Shown: positions 8,097 to 18,400 of the stretch, one piece after another | How positions within the stretch are numbered: position 1 is the stretch's first letter | Layout: every line of letters begins with the position of its first letter | Assembly (NCBI RefSeq): GCF_000241325.1 | Contig: NZ_BAEI01000070.1 | Location: 62,001-126,000 of the forward strand | Length of the DNA stretch: 64,000 nucleotides | Direction: 5' to 3' | DNA from: Gordonia polyisoprenivorans NBRC 16320 = JCM 10675 | GTDB taxonomy: Bacteria; Actinomycetota; Actinomycetes; Mycobacteriales; Mycobacteriaceae | Notes under the pieces: generated by a model | Databases searched by the model: none | What the model saw: the letters and a program-made list of their open reading frames with translations, nothing else | Told to the model about the DNA's origin: nothing | Program-made: the position numbers and the translations under genes

Positions 8097-10742
8097 GTGA
8101 CCACACCCGATTCCTCCCGCGAGCTGCCGAAGTCCTGGGACCCCGCCGAACATGAGGCAGCGCTGTACCGGCGATGGGTGGACGCAGGCTATTTCACCGC
8201 GGACGCGGCCGGTGAGAAGCCACCGTTCTCGATCGTCATCCCGCCGCCCAACGTCAACGGCTCCCTGCACATGGGGCACGCCTACGAGCACGTCCTGATG
8301 GATGCGCTCTCGCGGCGCCGTCGGATGCAGGGCTACGAGGTGCTCTGGCTGCCCGGAATGGACCACGCGGCGATCGCCATGCAGACCATGGTCGAGCGCA
8401 AACTCGCCGGTGAGGGTCTGACCCGCGACGACCTCGGCCGCGAGGCGTTCATCGATCGCGTGTGGACCGAGAAGGCCGCGATCGGCGGCAACATCGGCGA
8501 GCAGATGCGCCGGCTCGGTGACAGCGTCGACTGGAGCCGGGAACGCTTCACCATGGACGACGGACTGTCCCGCGCGGTGCAGACGATGTTCAAGAAGATG
8601 TACGACGACGGGCTCATCTACCAGGCCGAACGCCTGGTGAACTGGTCGCCGGTCCTCAAGACCGCCGTCAGCGACATCGAGGTCAGCTACGCCGACGTCG
8701 AGGGCGAACTGGTCAGCTTCCGCTACGGCTCGCTCGACGACGCCGAGCCCCACATCGTGGTGGCCACCACGCGCCTGGAGACGATGCTCGGCGACACCGC
8801 GATCGCGGTGCACCCCGACGACGAACGCTATGCGCACCTGATCGGGACCGAACTGGCCCACCCCTTCGTCGAGCGCACCATCCCGGTCATCGCCGACGAC
8901 TACGTGGACCCGGAGTTCGGCAGTGGCGCGGTCAAGATCACCCCCGCCCACGACCCCAACGACTTCGCGATCGGCCAGCGCCACGACCTCCCGATGCCGA
9001 CCATCCTCGATGAGGAAGCCCGGATATACGGCACCGGAACGCAATTCGACGGCATGGACCGCTTCGAAGCGCGGGTCAAGGTGCGCGAGGCCCTCGCCGA
9101 GCAGGGACGCATCGTCAAGGAGGTCCGGCCCTACCTGCACAGCGTCGGACATTCCGAGCGCACCGGTGAGCCGATCGAGCCGCGGTTGTCGATGCAGTGG
9201 TGGGTCAAGGTCGAACCCCTGGCCAAGGCCGCCGGCGATGCCGTCCGCGACGGGTCGACGGTGATCCACCCGTCGTCGATGGAGCCGCGCTGGTTCGGCT
9301 GGGTCGACAACATGCACGACTGGTGCATCTCTCGGCAGCTGTGGTGGGGCCACCGGATCCCGATCTGGTACGGCCCCGACGGCGAGGTGGTGTGCGTCGG
9401 ACCCGACGAGGCACCGCCCGTCGGATACACCCAGGAGACCGACGTCCTCGACACCTGGTTCTCCTCGGGGCTGTGGCCGTTCTCCACCCTGGGCTGGCCC
9501 GAGCAGACCGCCGACCTCGAGAAGTTCTATCCCACTTCGGTTCTCGTCACCGGATACGACATCCTGTTCTTCTGGGTGGCGCGGATGATGATGTTCGGTA
9601 CCTACGTCGGTGCCGACCTCGGGCCGCAGCGCCGCGTGCCGTTCCACAATCTGTTCCTGCACGGCCTCGTGCGCGATGAGCACGGCCGCAAGATGAGCAA
9701 GTCCAAGGGCAACGGCATCGATCCGCTGGACTGGGTCGAGCGGTTCGGCGCCGATGCGTTGCGTTTCACGCTGGCGCGCGGGGCGAATCCGGGCAGCGAC
9801 ATCTCCGTCGGCGAGGACCACGCGCAGTCCTCGCGCAACTTCGCGACCAAGCTGTTCAACGCGACCAAGTTCGCGCTGATGAACGGGGCCGAGCTCGGCG
9901 AGCTGCCGGCCCCGGCGGATCTGACGATCGCCGACCGGTGGATCCTGTCGCGCCTCGACGAGGTGCTCGCCGAGGTCGACGCGGGCTTCGAGTCGTACGA
10001 GTTCTCCAAGGCCTGTGAGGCGCTCTATCACTTCGCCTGGGACGAGTTCTGCGACTGGTATCTGGAACTGGCCAAGGTGCAGTTCGCAGATAACGACGAG
10101 AAGCGTTCGCAGACAACACGTCTGGTCCTCGGCGCGGTACTCGACCCGTTGTTGCGCGCACTCTCGCCGGTGATGCCGTTCGTCACCGAGGTCCTGTGGA
10201 CGTCGTTGACCGGCGGCGAGTCGTTGGTGATCGCGCCGTGGCCGACGGCCTCGGGCCGACCGACCGACACCGAGGCGGCGACCACCGTCGAGGATCTCCA
10301 GAAGCTGATCACCGAGGTGCGACGTTTCCGCAGCGATCAGGGCCTCAAGCCGGGGCAGAAGGTTCCGGTGCGGTTCGCCCACCTCGACGACGCCGGATTG
10401 GCCGGACTCACCGGATACATGGCCGCGCTGGCCCGGCTGGAGGAGCCGGGAGCGGAGTTCGCCGCGACCGCCGACCTCGAGGTGCGCCTGAGTGCGGCAA
10501 CGGTCAAGGTCGAGATCGACACGTCGGGCACCGTCGACGTGGAGGCCGAGCGGAAGCGTGCGGAGAAGGATCTCGCCGCCGCGGAGAAAGAACTGGCTCA
10601 GACCACCGCGAAGTTGGGCAACGAGCAGTTCCTCGCGAAGGCGCCGGAGGCAGTGGTGGAAAAGATCCGCGCGCGCCAACAGATCGCCGGCGAAGAGGTG
10701 CAGCGGCTCACCGCCAAACTGGCATCACTGGGCGGATCGTGA
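8097..10742 (+). CDS. valS: Valyl-tRNA synthetase
   Basis: Charges tRNA-Val in the cytoplasm. Class I signatures are present: PNVNGSLHMGHAYEH with the HIGH-type motif HMGH at 58-61, and KMSKS at 532-536. The CP1 editing domain lies at about 200-350. The C-terminal coiled-coil arm (about 810-881, ERKRAEKDLAAAEKELAQ) is intact. The GTG at 8097 follows GGGGG. At 881 residues it matches the bacterial family. Its stop overlaps the folC start (GTGA). Confidence 0.98.
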   Translation: MTTPDSSRELPKSWDPAEHEAALYRRWVDAGYFTADAAGEKPPFSIVIPPPNVNGSLHMGHAYEHVLMDALSRRRRMQGYEVLWLPGMDHAAIAMQTMVERKLAGEGLTRDDLGREAFIDRVWTEKAAIGGNIGEQMRRLGDSVDWSRERFTMDDGLSRAVQTMFKKMYDDGLIYQAERLVNWSPVLKTAVSDIEVSYADVEGELVSFRYGSLDDAEPHIVVATTRLETMLGDTAIAVHPDDERYAHLIGTELAHPFVERTIPVIADDYVDPEFGSGAVKITPAHDPNDFAIGQRHDLPMPTILDEEARIYGTGTQFDGMDRFEARVKVREALAEQGRIVKEVRPYLHSVGHSERTGEPIEPRLSMQWWVKVEPLAKAAGDAVRDGSTVIHPSSMEPRWFGWVDNMHDWCISRQLWWGHRIPIWYGPDGEVVCVGPDEAPPVGYTQETDVLDTWFSSGLWPFSTLGWPEQTADLEKFYPTSVLVTGYDILFFWVARMMMFGTYVGADLGPQRRVPFHNLFLHGLVRDEHGRKMSKSKGNGIDPLDWVERFGADALRFTLARGANPGSDISVGEDHAQSSRNFATKLFNATKFALMNGAELGELPAPADLTIADRWILSRLDEVLAEVDAGFESYEFSKACEALYHFAWDEFCDWYLELAKVQFADNDEKRSQTTRLVLGAVLDPLLRALSPVMPFVTEVLWTSLTGGESLVIAPWPTASGRPTDTEAATTVEDLQKLITEVRRFRSDQGLKPGQKVPVRFAHLDDAGLAGLTGYMAALARLEEPGAEFAATADLEVRLSAATVKVEIDTSGTVDVEAERKRAEKDLAAAEKELAQTTAKLGNEQFLAKAPEAVVEKIRARQQIAGEEVQRLTAKLASLGGS

Positions 10743-12376
10743 CCCGCCACAACGGGTCCGACCCCGACCACGACGATGCGGCCGACGGCTCCGACGACGA
10801 ACCGATCTTCACCGCCGCCGACTTCGCCGGGTGGGAGGATGCGGGTGACATCGAGCCCGACGACCCCGGACCCGACGACTTCGGACCCGACGACGTCGCT
10901 CCCGACCGGATGGATCTCGCCTCCCTGCTGACCGACGACGAGGAAACCGCCGCCGACGCCCGCGATCGTGCGCCGCTGACCGCGGGGGACAGTGCGGCCG
11001 ACCTCGCCGAACTCGCCGAGGTGGAGGCCGACCTCGATACGCGCTGGCCCGAGACGAAGATCGAGCCGTCGCTGACGCGCATCGCGGCGTTGATGGATCT
11101 GCTGGGCTCGCCGCAGCACGCCTACCCGGCGATCCACGTCGCCGGGACCAACGGCAAGACGTCGGTGACCCGGATGATCGACGCGCTGCTCGTCGCGTTG
11201 CACCGGCGTACCGGACGCATCACCAGCCCGCATCTGCAGCGGGTGACCGAGCGGATCGCCGTTGACGGACAACCCATCTCGGCGCGCGCCTACATCGACA
11301 CCTACCGCGATCTCGAGCCGTACATCACCATGGTCGACGACTCGTCGACCGCCGCCGAGGGTCCACGGATGAGTAAGTTCGAGGTGCTCACCGCGATCGC
11401 CTACGCCTACTTCGCCGAGGCTCCCATCGATGTGGCCGTCGTCGAGACCGGAATGGGTGGCCGCTGGGATGCGACCAACGTCGTCGACGGTGCGGTCGCG
11501 GTGATCACCCCGATCGCGATGGATCACGCCGATTACCTCGGTGACTCGCTGGCGGCGATCGCGGGGGAGAAGGCCGGGATCATCAAGCGCGCCAAGGACG
11601 ATCTCGTCGTGACCGATCCGGTGACCGTCATCGCCCCACAGCAGCCGGAGGTGATGGAGGTGCTGCTGCGCGAGAGTGTGGACAAGGGCACGATCGTCGC
11701 CCGGCAGAACTCCGAATTCGCGGTCCTCGACGCGGTCACCGCCGTCGGCGGGCAGATGCTGCGCATCCAGGGGCTCGGCGGTGTCTACGAAGAAATCTTC
11801 TTGCCGCTGCACGGCGAGCATCAGGCCGCCAACGCCGCGCTCGCACTCGCCGCGGTCGAGGCGTTCTTCGGTGCCGGGCCCGACCGCCAGCTCGACATCG
11901 ACGCCGTCCGTGCGGGTTTCGCCTCCGTCAGCAGCCCGGGACGGCTCGAGCGGGTGCGCAGCGCGCCGAGCGTGTTCGTCGACGCCGCGCACAATCCGCA
12001 TGGCGCGGCGGCGCTCGCGCACGCGTTGACCGACGAATTCGATTTCCGGCGGCTCGTCGGGGTCGTCGGTGTGCTCGGGGACAAGGACGCCGAAGGGGTA
12101 CTGGCCGCGCTCGAGCCCGTCCTCGATCACGTCGTCGTCACCAACAACGGCTCACCGCGGGCGCTCGACGCCGAGGATCTGGCCGAGATCGCCCGCGAGG
12201 TCTTCGGCGAGGACCGTGTCACCGTCGAGCCGTTCCTGCCCGACGCGGTGGCCGCGGCCATCGCGCTCGCCGAGGAATCCGACGGCGAGCCGGTGTCCGG
12301 GGCGGGTGTGATCATCACCGGTTCGGTGGTCACCGCAGGCGCCGGGCGAACCCTTTTCGGCAAGGAGCCCGCATGA
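10739..12376 (+). CDS. folC: Folylpolyglutamate/dihydrofolate synthase with acidic N-terminal extension
   Basis: Adds glutamate to (dihydro)folates in folate biosynthesis. P-loop HVAGTNGKTS is at 133-142, followed by the Mur-ligase-like centre (VVETGMGGRWDATN, ITPIAMDHADYLG) and C-terminal DAAHNPHGAAALA. The core begins at about residue 95 (VEADLDTRWPETKIEPSLTRI), which closely resembles the mycobacterial protein. The first ~90 residues are an Asp/Pro-rich extension. The GTG at 10739 overlaps the valS stop, favouring coupled translation. An ATG at 10910 would remove 57 residues and is the alternative. Total is 545 residues, against about 490 in mycobacteria. Confidence 0.93.
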   Translation: MTRHNGSDPDHDDAADGSDDEPIFTAADFAGWEDAGDIEPDDPGPDDFGPDDVAPDRMDLASLLTDDEETAADARDRAPLTAGDSAADLAELAEVEADLDTRWPETKIEPSLTRIAALMDLLGSPQHAYPAIHVAGTNGKTSVTRMIDALLVALHRRTGRITSPHLQRVTERIAVDGQPISARAYIDTYRDLEPYITMVDDSSTAAEGPRMSKFEVLTAIAYAYFAEAPIDVAVVETGMGGRWDATNVVDGAVAVITPIAMDHADYLGDSLAAIAGEKAGIIKRAKDDLVVTDPVTVIAPQQPEVMEVLLRESVDKGTIVARQNSEFAVLDAVTAVGGQMLRIQGLGGVYEEIFLPLHGEHQAANAALALAAVEAFFGAGPDRQLDIDAVRAGFASVSSPGRLERVRSAPSVFVDAAHNPHGAAALAHALTDEFDFRRLVGVVGVLGDKDAEGVLAALEPVLDHVVVTNNGSPRALDAEDLAEIAREVFGEDRVTVEPFLPDAVAAAIALAEESDGEPVSGAGVIITGSVVTAGAGRTLFGKEPA

Positions 12377-12774
12377 GTGAGCATCCCGGCTTCACCGCGC
12401 CGGCCACCGATCCCTGGCGCGGCCTGCGCGGCGTCATGGCCGGCACGCTGGTCCTCGAGGTCATCGTCATGGTCCTCACCTTTCCGATCGTCGCGAAGAT
12501 CGGTCCGGGACTGACCTGGGTGTCCGGGATCTACCTCGGCGTGGTCACGCTCCTGATGATCCTCGCCTGCGGGATGCAGGGGCGACGGCGGGCTCTCGAG
12601 ATCGACATCGGCCTGCAGATCCTGGTGATCATCGGTGGGGTATTCCACTGGTCGATCGCCATCGTCGGGCTGTTGTTCCTGTTCGTATGGCTCTACATCC
12701 GCTATGTCCGCGCCGATGTCGCCCGACGTATGCGGGAGGGGCGGTTGGCCGGTCAGGAGCCGATCGACTCGTGA
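12373..12774 (+). CDS. DUF4233 small membrane protein
   Basis: 133-residue integral membrane protein with about four hydrophobic segments (roughly 18-40, 48-66, 76-94 and 96-112) and a basic C-terminal tail. It follows folC with a 4-base ATGA overlap, the same neighbour pair as in mycobacteria, where this DUF4233 protein has no known function. Operon membership with valS and folC is clear from spacing. Confidence 0.85.
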   Translation: MSEHPGFTAPATDPWRGLRGVMAGTLVLEVIVMVLTFPIVAKIGPGLTWVSGIYLGVVTLLMILACGMQGRRRALEIDIGLQILVIIGGVFHWSIAIVGLLFLFVWLYIRYVRADVARRMREGRLAGQEPIDS

Positions 12775-12897
12775 CGGTCGCCGCGTCACTCCGGCCGATC
12801 TGCCAGAAATGTCCGTAATTCTCTGTGGCGCAACGTGTTTCGTCGGTCGCCGTTGGGTACTGTTGGCGCGTCGAGATGACGAGAGGATGAGCCAACG

Positions 12898-13785
12898 GTG
12901 AGCGATCTGACCTATCCCCAGGCCATTGTGATGGGTCTGTTGCAAGGTGTGACCGAGTTGTTCCCGGTCTCGAGCCTGGGGCATTCGATCCTGGTTCCCG
13001 CCTGGCTCGGGGGTGATTGGGAGAAGTTGGTCACCGAATCCGACAGCGCCGGACACACTCCGTTCCTGGCGTTCGTCGTGGCGCTGCACGTCGCGACCGC
13101 CGTGGCGCTCGTTCTGTTCTATTGGCGTGACTGGGTCCGAATCGTGGGTGGGTTCATCTCGTCGCTGCGGCACCGTTCCATCGAGGGTGACGACGCGCGC
13201 CTGGCGTGGCTGATCATCGTCGGCACGATCCCGGTGGGGATCGTCGGTCTGATCGCCGAGAAACCGCTGCGGGTGGTGTTCGCCACCCCGCTCGCCGCGT
13301 CGATCTTCTTGTTCCTCAACGGTCTCGTGCTGCTGACGGCCGAACTGCTGCGGCGTCGCACAGCCGCCGGACGCCACGCCGCGCAGCCCTCCGGCAATGA
13401 TCGGGCGATGACGTCGCTGACGATGTGGGAGGCCGTCGGCATCGGCGCATGCCAGATCCTGGCGCTGCTCCCGGGCATCTCCCGATCCGGTGTGACGATC
13501 TCCGGTGGTCTCCTGCGCCGCCTGGTGCACGAGGACGCGGCGAAGTTCGCGTTCCTGCTGGCCACCCCCGTCATCTTGGCGGCCGGCCTGCTGAAGATCC
13601 CGGAGTTGTTCGGGCCCGAGGGACACGGCATCGGTGGGCAGGTCCTCGTGGGTTCGCTCTGCGCGTTCGTCGCGGCGCTCGCGGCCGTGGCCTTTCTCGC
13701 CCGCTGGTTCCACACCCGCACGCTGTACCCGTTCGTGGTCTATTGCGTTCTGGCCGGCGCGATCAGCATCGTTCACTTCGCCTGA
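12898..13785 (+). CDS. uppP: Undecaprenyl-diphosphatase (UppP/BacA)
   Basis: Membrane phosphatase that recycles undecaprenyl pyrophosphate for peptidoglycan and arabinogalactan synthesis. Signature motif LQGVTELFPVSSLGHS (15-28), with catalytic Glu20 and His28, and the second motif PGISRSGVTISGG, are both present. Seven to eight hydrophobic segments span the rest. 295 residues is slightly above the usual 265-280 because of the loop near 150-165. The GTG at 12898 follows GAGAGGATGAG. A bacitracin-resistance effect is known for the family. Confidence 0.96.
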   Translation: MSDLTYPQAIVMGLLQGVTELFPVSSLGHSILVPAWLGGDWEKLVTESDSAGHTPFLAFVVALHVATAVALVLFYWRDWVRIVGGFISSLRHRSIEGDDARLAWLIIVGTIPVGIVGLIAEKPLRVVFATPLAASIFLFLNGLVLLTAELLRRRTAAGRHAAQPSGNDRAMTSLTMWEAVGIGACQILALLPGISRSGVTISGGLLRRLVHEDAAKFAFLLATPVILAAGLLKIPELFGPEGHGIGGQVLVGSLCAFVAALAAVAFLARWFHTRTLYPFVVYCVLAGAISIVHFA

Positions 13786-14051
13786 CCGCGCCCTCGGGCG
13801 CGTGTCGTCCGTTCGGCCGACGATCGGTGCCCAATCGTGACCTCGATGGGGTGTTCTTGCGCTCAGTCCTCTTGCAGAATTACGCGAAGTCGCGCCGGGG
13901 CCCGCGATTCCCTTATCGATCACTCACCAGACCCTGTCGGGTCGAGACCGTCGAGTGGTCGGCGATATCCTCGACGACTCCGGCCGACCTGCATCCGGCG
14001 GCGGCGGCGCCTCGTCTCCGCCGCACCACAACACAACCCAGAAGGAGCCGC

Positions 14052-14537
14052 GTGATCATCGACCGCGCCTGTCACCGCACCACCAACGAGACCCGGGCAC
14101 GGTCGGTCGCCAGACACGGCGCCCTCGCACTCCTGGCGGTGGCGGCAGCCGGTACCGCGGTCATGACCACAGCGGCTCCGTCGTCGGCGGCGCCCACACC
14201 GGCCCAGCCGGCTCCCAACACGCAGGTACTCCTCGTCGACGTCCCCGAGGCCGGACCGCCGATGCCTGTGCCCACCGGTTCCTTCGGTTACCTCGCCACC
14301 CACGACCTCACCAAGCGCATGGCGTCGATGAAGACCGCCGAGGCGATCGCCGCTCTGCCGGTTCCGGAGCAGTACCGTCCGGCGAACATGGCGCTGGCCA
14401 AGAACCTCGATCTGGCCGTCAAGGGTGCGCTGGCCGACCCGAAGGGATGCGTGCAGGTGATCGTCGATCCGCGATCGACCTCGGGTGGGTTGTTCGATTA
14501 CGGCTTCTACGCCGTGTCGGGGCAGTACTGCCCGTAG
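14052..14537 (+). CDS. Small secreted protein of unknown function
   Basis: 161 residues. The first ~48 form a Sec signal peptide: a basic start, hydrophobic ALALLAVAAAGTAVMTTAA, then a likely AXA cleavage near PSSAA-AP. The mature part is about 113 residues with a Pro/Ala-rich start and two cysteines (GCVQVIV and QYCP) that could form a disulphide. GTG at 14052 with AAGGAG eight bases upstream sets the start. I do not recognise the family. It stands between uppP and ndk. The 266 bases upstream show no gene. Confidence 0.75.
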   Translation: MIIDRACHRTTNETRARSVARHGALALLAVAAAGTAVMTTAAPSSAAPTPAQPAPNTQVLLVDVPEAGPPMPVPTGSFGYLATHDLTKRMASMKTAEAIAALPVPEQYRPANMALAKNLDLAVKGALADPKGCVQVIVDPRSTSGGLFDYGFYAVSGQYCP

Positions 14538-14569
14538 GAGTGCGACCGTCGCGCCGATAAGGTGTGCTC

Positions 14570-14986
14570 GTGACTGAACGGACACTGGTACTGATCAAGC
14601 CCGACGGTGTTGCCCGCGCCCTGGTGGGCGACATCCTCGCCCGTATCGAACGCAAGGGCCTGACCCTCGTGGCGCTCGAACTCAAGACGGTCGACGACGA
14701 GCTGGCCCGCCGGCACTACGCCGAACACGAGGGCAAGCCCTTCTTCCCGGCACTGCTGGAGTTCATCACCTCGGCGCCGCTCGTTGCCGCCGTCGTCGAG
14801 GGACCGCGCGCGGTTGCGGCCTGGCGGCAGATCGCCGGCGGCACCGACCCCGTCGAGAAGGCGGTACCGGGGACCATCCGCGGGGATTTCGCGCTGAGCA
14901 CCCAGAACAATCTCGTCCACGGCTCGGATTCTCCCGAATCGGCCGAGCGGGAGATCGCGATCTGGTTCCCCGACCTCGACGCCTGA
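14570..14986 (+). CDS. ndk: Nucleoside diphosphate kinase
   Basis: Transfers the terminal phosphate between NTPs and NDPs. The active-site signature NLVHGSDS contains phospho-histidine His117. KPDGVARALVGDI at 10-22 and EHEGKPFFPALLEFI are conserved. A GTG at 14564 would add two residues; the GTG at 14570 gives MTERTLVLIKPDG as in mycobacterial Ndk and is preferred. 138 residues. Monocistronic, ending before a strong hairpin. Confidence 0.97.
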   Translation: MTERTLVLIKPDGVARALVGDILARIERKGLTLVALELKTVDDELARRHYAEHEGKPFFPALLEFITSAPLVAAVVEGPRAVAAWRQIAGGTDPVEKAVPGTIRGDFALSTQNNLVHGSDSPESAEREIAIWFPDLDA

Positions 14987-15001
14987 CCCTCGCAACCTCC
15001 C

Positions 15002-15043
15002 GGGCCGACGCGCGTGCACCCACATGAGTGCCGGCGTCGGCCC
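15002..15043. terminator. Terminator after ndk
   Basis: 10-bp stem GGGCCGACGC (15002-15011) with GCGTCGGCCC (15034-15043), extended inside by GCAC/GTGC pairing. It begins 16 bases after the ndk stop. No U-tract. Confidence 0.75.
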
Positions 15044-15409
15044 GCGGTGTGGGATACTTGTGGGGTTATCACGGACACACTTTGTCCATGACAACGCCGA
15101 TGACGTTCGGAAACGGGTCGGACCAGCACGAAAGTCCCGGTCGAGATGACCGGGGCGGTGAGTGCCCGCCCACCCGCCCTCCCCATTGCGGTGGGTCGCC
15201 GACGGCGATCCGCCGGCAGGCCACAGCCTTCGTGATGGCGTGGAGGGTGGACCGCCGTAACCCATCGACCCAGCAAGAGCGCCCCGCAGCTCCGATCGAG
15301 CCGAGGGGGCGCGCAGACCACACAACACCGGCCGAAGGCCGGGACACACAGCAGAGGCCCTCGCGTGGCCGCGTCGTATGGACGCGCCCGGGGGTTCGAG
15401 GAGACACGA
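15044..15409 (+). promoter_or_regulatory. Long gene-free leader before rne
   Basis: About 365 bases between the ndk terminator and the rne start hold no gene. A possible -10 element GATACT lies at 15053-15058, which would give a leader of about 345 nt. A small hairpin CCGGCC-gaa-GGCCGG sits at 15328-15342 and GA-rich, CG-rich pairable segments fill the middle. RNase E in other bacteria controls its own mRNA through its leader. That role here is inference. Confidence 0.45.
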
Positions 15410-18400
15410 GTGACCGACAACGGGTCACCGGCTGACGCGAACGCAGCGTCGGATCCGGTGGAAGATTTTCCCAGCAAGCTTCGTGTGCACGCACTCGCCC
15501 GAGTGCTCGGCCTGACCAGTCGCCAGGTGCTCGCGCACCTCGCCGAGTTGGGCTGGCACACCCGTAGCCCGCAATCGAGCGTCGAGCGGGAGATGGCCCA
15601 GGCGGTCGCGCAACGCGTGCGCGAGACCGAGCCGCCCGCCGACGCGGCCACACCGCCGGCCGAGGCAACCCAGGTCGAGACCCCGCACGTGGAGCCGACC
15701 GTGGCCGCGGTGGAGGAGCCGGTGGCCTCTGTCACCGAGTCCGATGTCACCGAGTCCGATGTGGCCGAGACCGCTGTGGCCGAGACCGCTGTCGCCGACA
15801 CCGAGGTGGCGGAAGCCCCCGCCGAAGAGACACCGGCCGAAGACACGCCTGCCGAAGAGACTCCGGCGGGTGAGGCAGCGACATCCGAGTCGCCGGCCGA
15901 TGACACTGCAGCGCCCGACACTGCAGCGCCCGACACTGCAGCGCCCGACACAGCAGCGCCGCCGCAGTCGGACGTGCCGATGTTGTTCTCCGCGGCCGAC
16001 GTCGACAGTCATGCGCCCGTCCAGGCGACCGGTGAGGTCGCGGCGGGCCCCTTGTTCCTGCAGCCGGACACCTCGACTCCCGCGCCGTCCCGATCGGCAC
16101 GCACTTCGAGCCCAGACTCCACGAAGACCGACTCCACGAAGACCGAATCGGCGAAGACCGAATCGACGAACCGGGCGGATACCGCCACCGATACCGATGA
16201 TCAGTCCGACGACGACGGTTCCGAGGACGATTCGTCGGGTGAAGGCGGGCGTAACCGCAGGCGCCGGCGTGGACGTCGCGGTCGCGGTCGCGGTCGCGGC
16301 GATCAGGTCGATCGTACGGACTCGCCGGAGGACTCCGGATCGCAGGACGACGACTCCGATTCCACCGATCTGTCGTCGCGTGAGGGCGACTCCGCCGATT
16401 CGTCCGACGACTCCGGTGCGACCGGTACATCGTCGGCCGACAAGCAGCAGTCGGGATCCGGCAAGAAATCGGGGAAGAAGTCCGGCAAGAAGGACGGCAC
16501 CAAGGCCGACGGATCGAAAGCCGACGGCTCCGGAAGCGACGGATCGGGGCCTGACCGGGGCGGAGCCGACAAGGCCAGGGGCAAGGGTGACGACAAGAAC
16601 CCTACCGACGATGACACGGCGGAGTCCGCCGAGGACGCCGATACCGACGACGAGTCGGATGATGGCGACGACTCCACGGTGCCGACCTCCAAGCGGCGCC
16701 GTCGCCGGCGTCGACGCAAGGGTGGCGGCGAGGCCGAGGATGTGGCAGCCGACGATCCGCCGAACACCGTGGTGCACGAGCGTGAGCCGCGCAGCAAGCG
16801 GGTCCGCGACGAGGTGCAGGGCATCTCCGGGTCGACGCGGCTCGAGGCCAAGCGTCAGCGTCGTCGGGACGGCCGCGACGCCGGTCGCCGTCGGCCACCG
16901 ATCCTGAGTGAGTCGGAGTTCCTCGCGCGCCGCGAGGCCGTCGAGCGGGTCATGGTGGTGCGTGAACGCAGCGCCAACAGTTCGCTGCACACCACCGATT
17001 ACGCCGATCCCGCGGCGATCGAGGACTACACGCAGGTCGCGGTGCTCGAGGACGGCGTCCTCGTCGAACATTTCGTCACCACCGAGACGTCGTCGTCGAT
17101 GGTCGGCAACATCTATCTCGGACGCGTACAGAATGTGCTCCCCGGCATGGAGGCCGCGTTCGTCGACATCGGACGCGGACGCAACGGTGTCCTCTACGCC
17201 GGTGAGGTCAACTGGGATGCCGCGGGCCTCGACGGCGGGTCCCGCAAGATCGAGCAGGCACTGTCACCCGGTGACAATGTGGTCGTGCAGGTCAGCAAGG
17301 ACCCGGTGGGTCACAAGGGTGCTCGTCTGACGACGCAGATCTCGCTGGCCGGGCGTTATCTGGTGTACGTGCCGGGCGGTTCGTCGACCGGCATCAGCCG
17401 CAAGCTGCCCGACGTCGAGCGCAAGCGTCTCAAGCAGATCCTCGCCAAACTCGTCCCCGACGACGCCGGCGTGATCATCCGCACCGCATCGGAGGGGGTC
17501 AGCGCCGACGATCTCGCCGCCGACATCGAACGTCTCGAGTCCAAGTGGAAGGCGATCGAGTCCGCGGTCTCCGACGCGAAGTCCGACGGCAAGAAGAACA
17601 ACGGCTCGCAGAATCCGCGGGCACTGTACGAGGAACCCGACCTACTGGTGCGGGTCGTCCGTGACCTGTTCAACGAGGACTTCCGCAAGCTCGTCATCGA
17701 GGGTGACAAGGCGTGGAACCTCGTGGAGGGCTACGTCAGTTCGGTCGCTCCCGACCTGCTCGAGCGGGTCGAGAAGTTCGAGCGCTCCCACGCCGACGCG
17801 CCGGACTCCTTCGTGGTGCACCGGATCGACGAGCAACTCGCCAAGGCGCTCGACCGCAAGATCTGGCTGCCCTCGGGTGGCACGCTGATCATCGAGCACA
17901 CCGAGGCCATGACGGTCATCGACGTCAACACCGGCAAGTTCACCGGCGCAGGCGGCAACCTCGAGGAGACGGTGACCCGTAACAACCTCGAGGCGGCCGA
18001 GGAGATCGTGCGGCAGATGCGGCTTCGCGACATCGGCGGCATGATCATCGTCGACTTCATCGACATGGTCCTCGAATCCAACCGCGATCTGGTGTTGCGC
18101 CGTCTCACCGAGGCCCTGGCGCGTGATCGCACCCGTCACCAGGTGTCCGAGGTGACCTCGCTCGGCCTGGTGCAGATGACTCGCAAACGACTGGGAACCG
18201 GTCTGCTGGAAGCGTTTTCGACCACCTGCACCGCCTGTGGTGGCCGCGGTGTGATCGTGCATTCCGCGCCGGTGGAGGTCCGGACCGACGACGCGGGGCG
18301 TGCCGACGCCGGGTCGAAGAAGTCGCGTCGCGGCAAGCGCAAGCCCGAGCAGCCCGCCGAGCAACACAAACCCGCCCACAATCCGGCCGAACACCCGATG

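Noticed and set aside
7962..10679. A 905-codon open frame on the minus strand opposite valS
   Set aside because: It is the mirror of valS codon structure in high-GC DNA. valS has all class I motifs, and the opposite product shows only low-complexity His/Arg/Gly sequence without domains.
14987..15409. Known riboswitch before rne
   Set aside because: Checked by eye for cobalamin, TPP, ydaO and SAM elements. No conserved core was recognised, so it is left as an unclassified leader.
15735..15960. CRISPR-like array of short repeats
   Set aside because: Repeats are in-frame, contiguous without unique spacers, and encode low-complexity protein in rne. No cas genes anywhere in the window.
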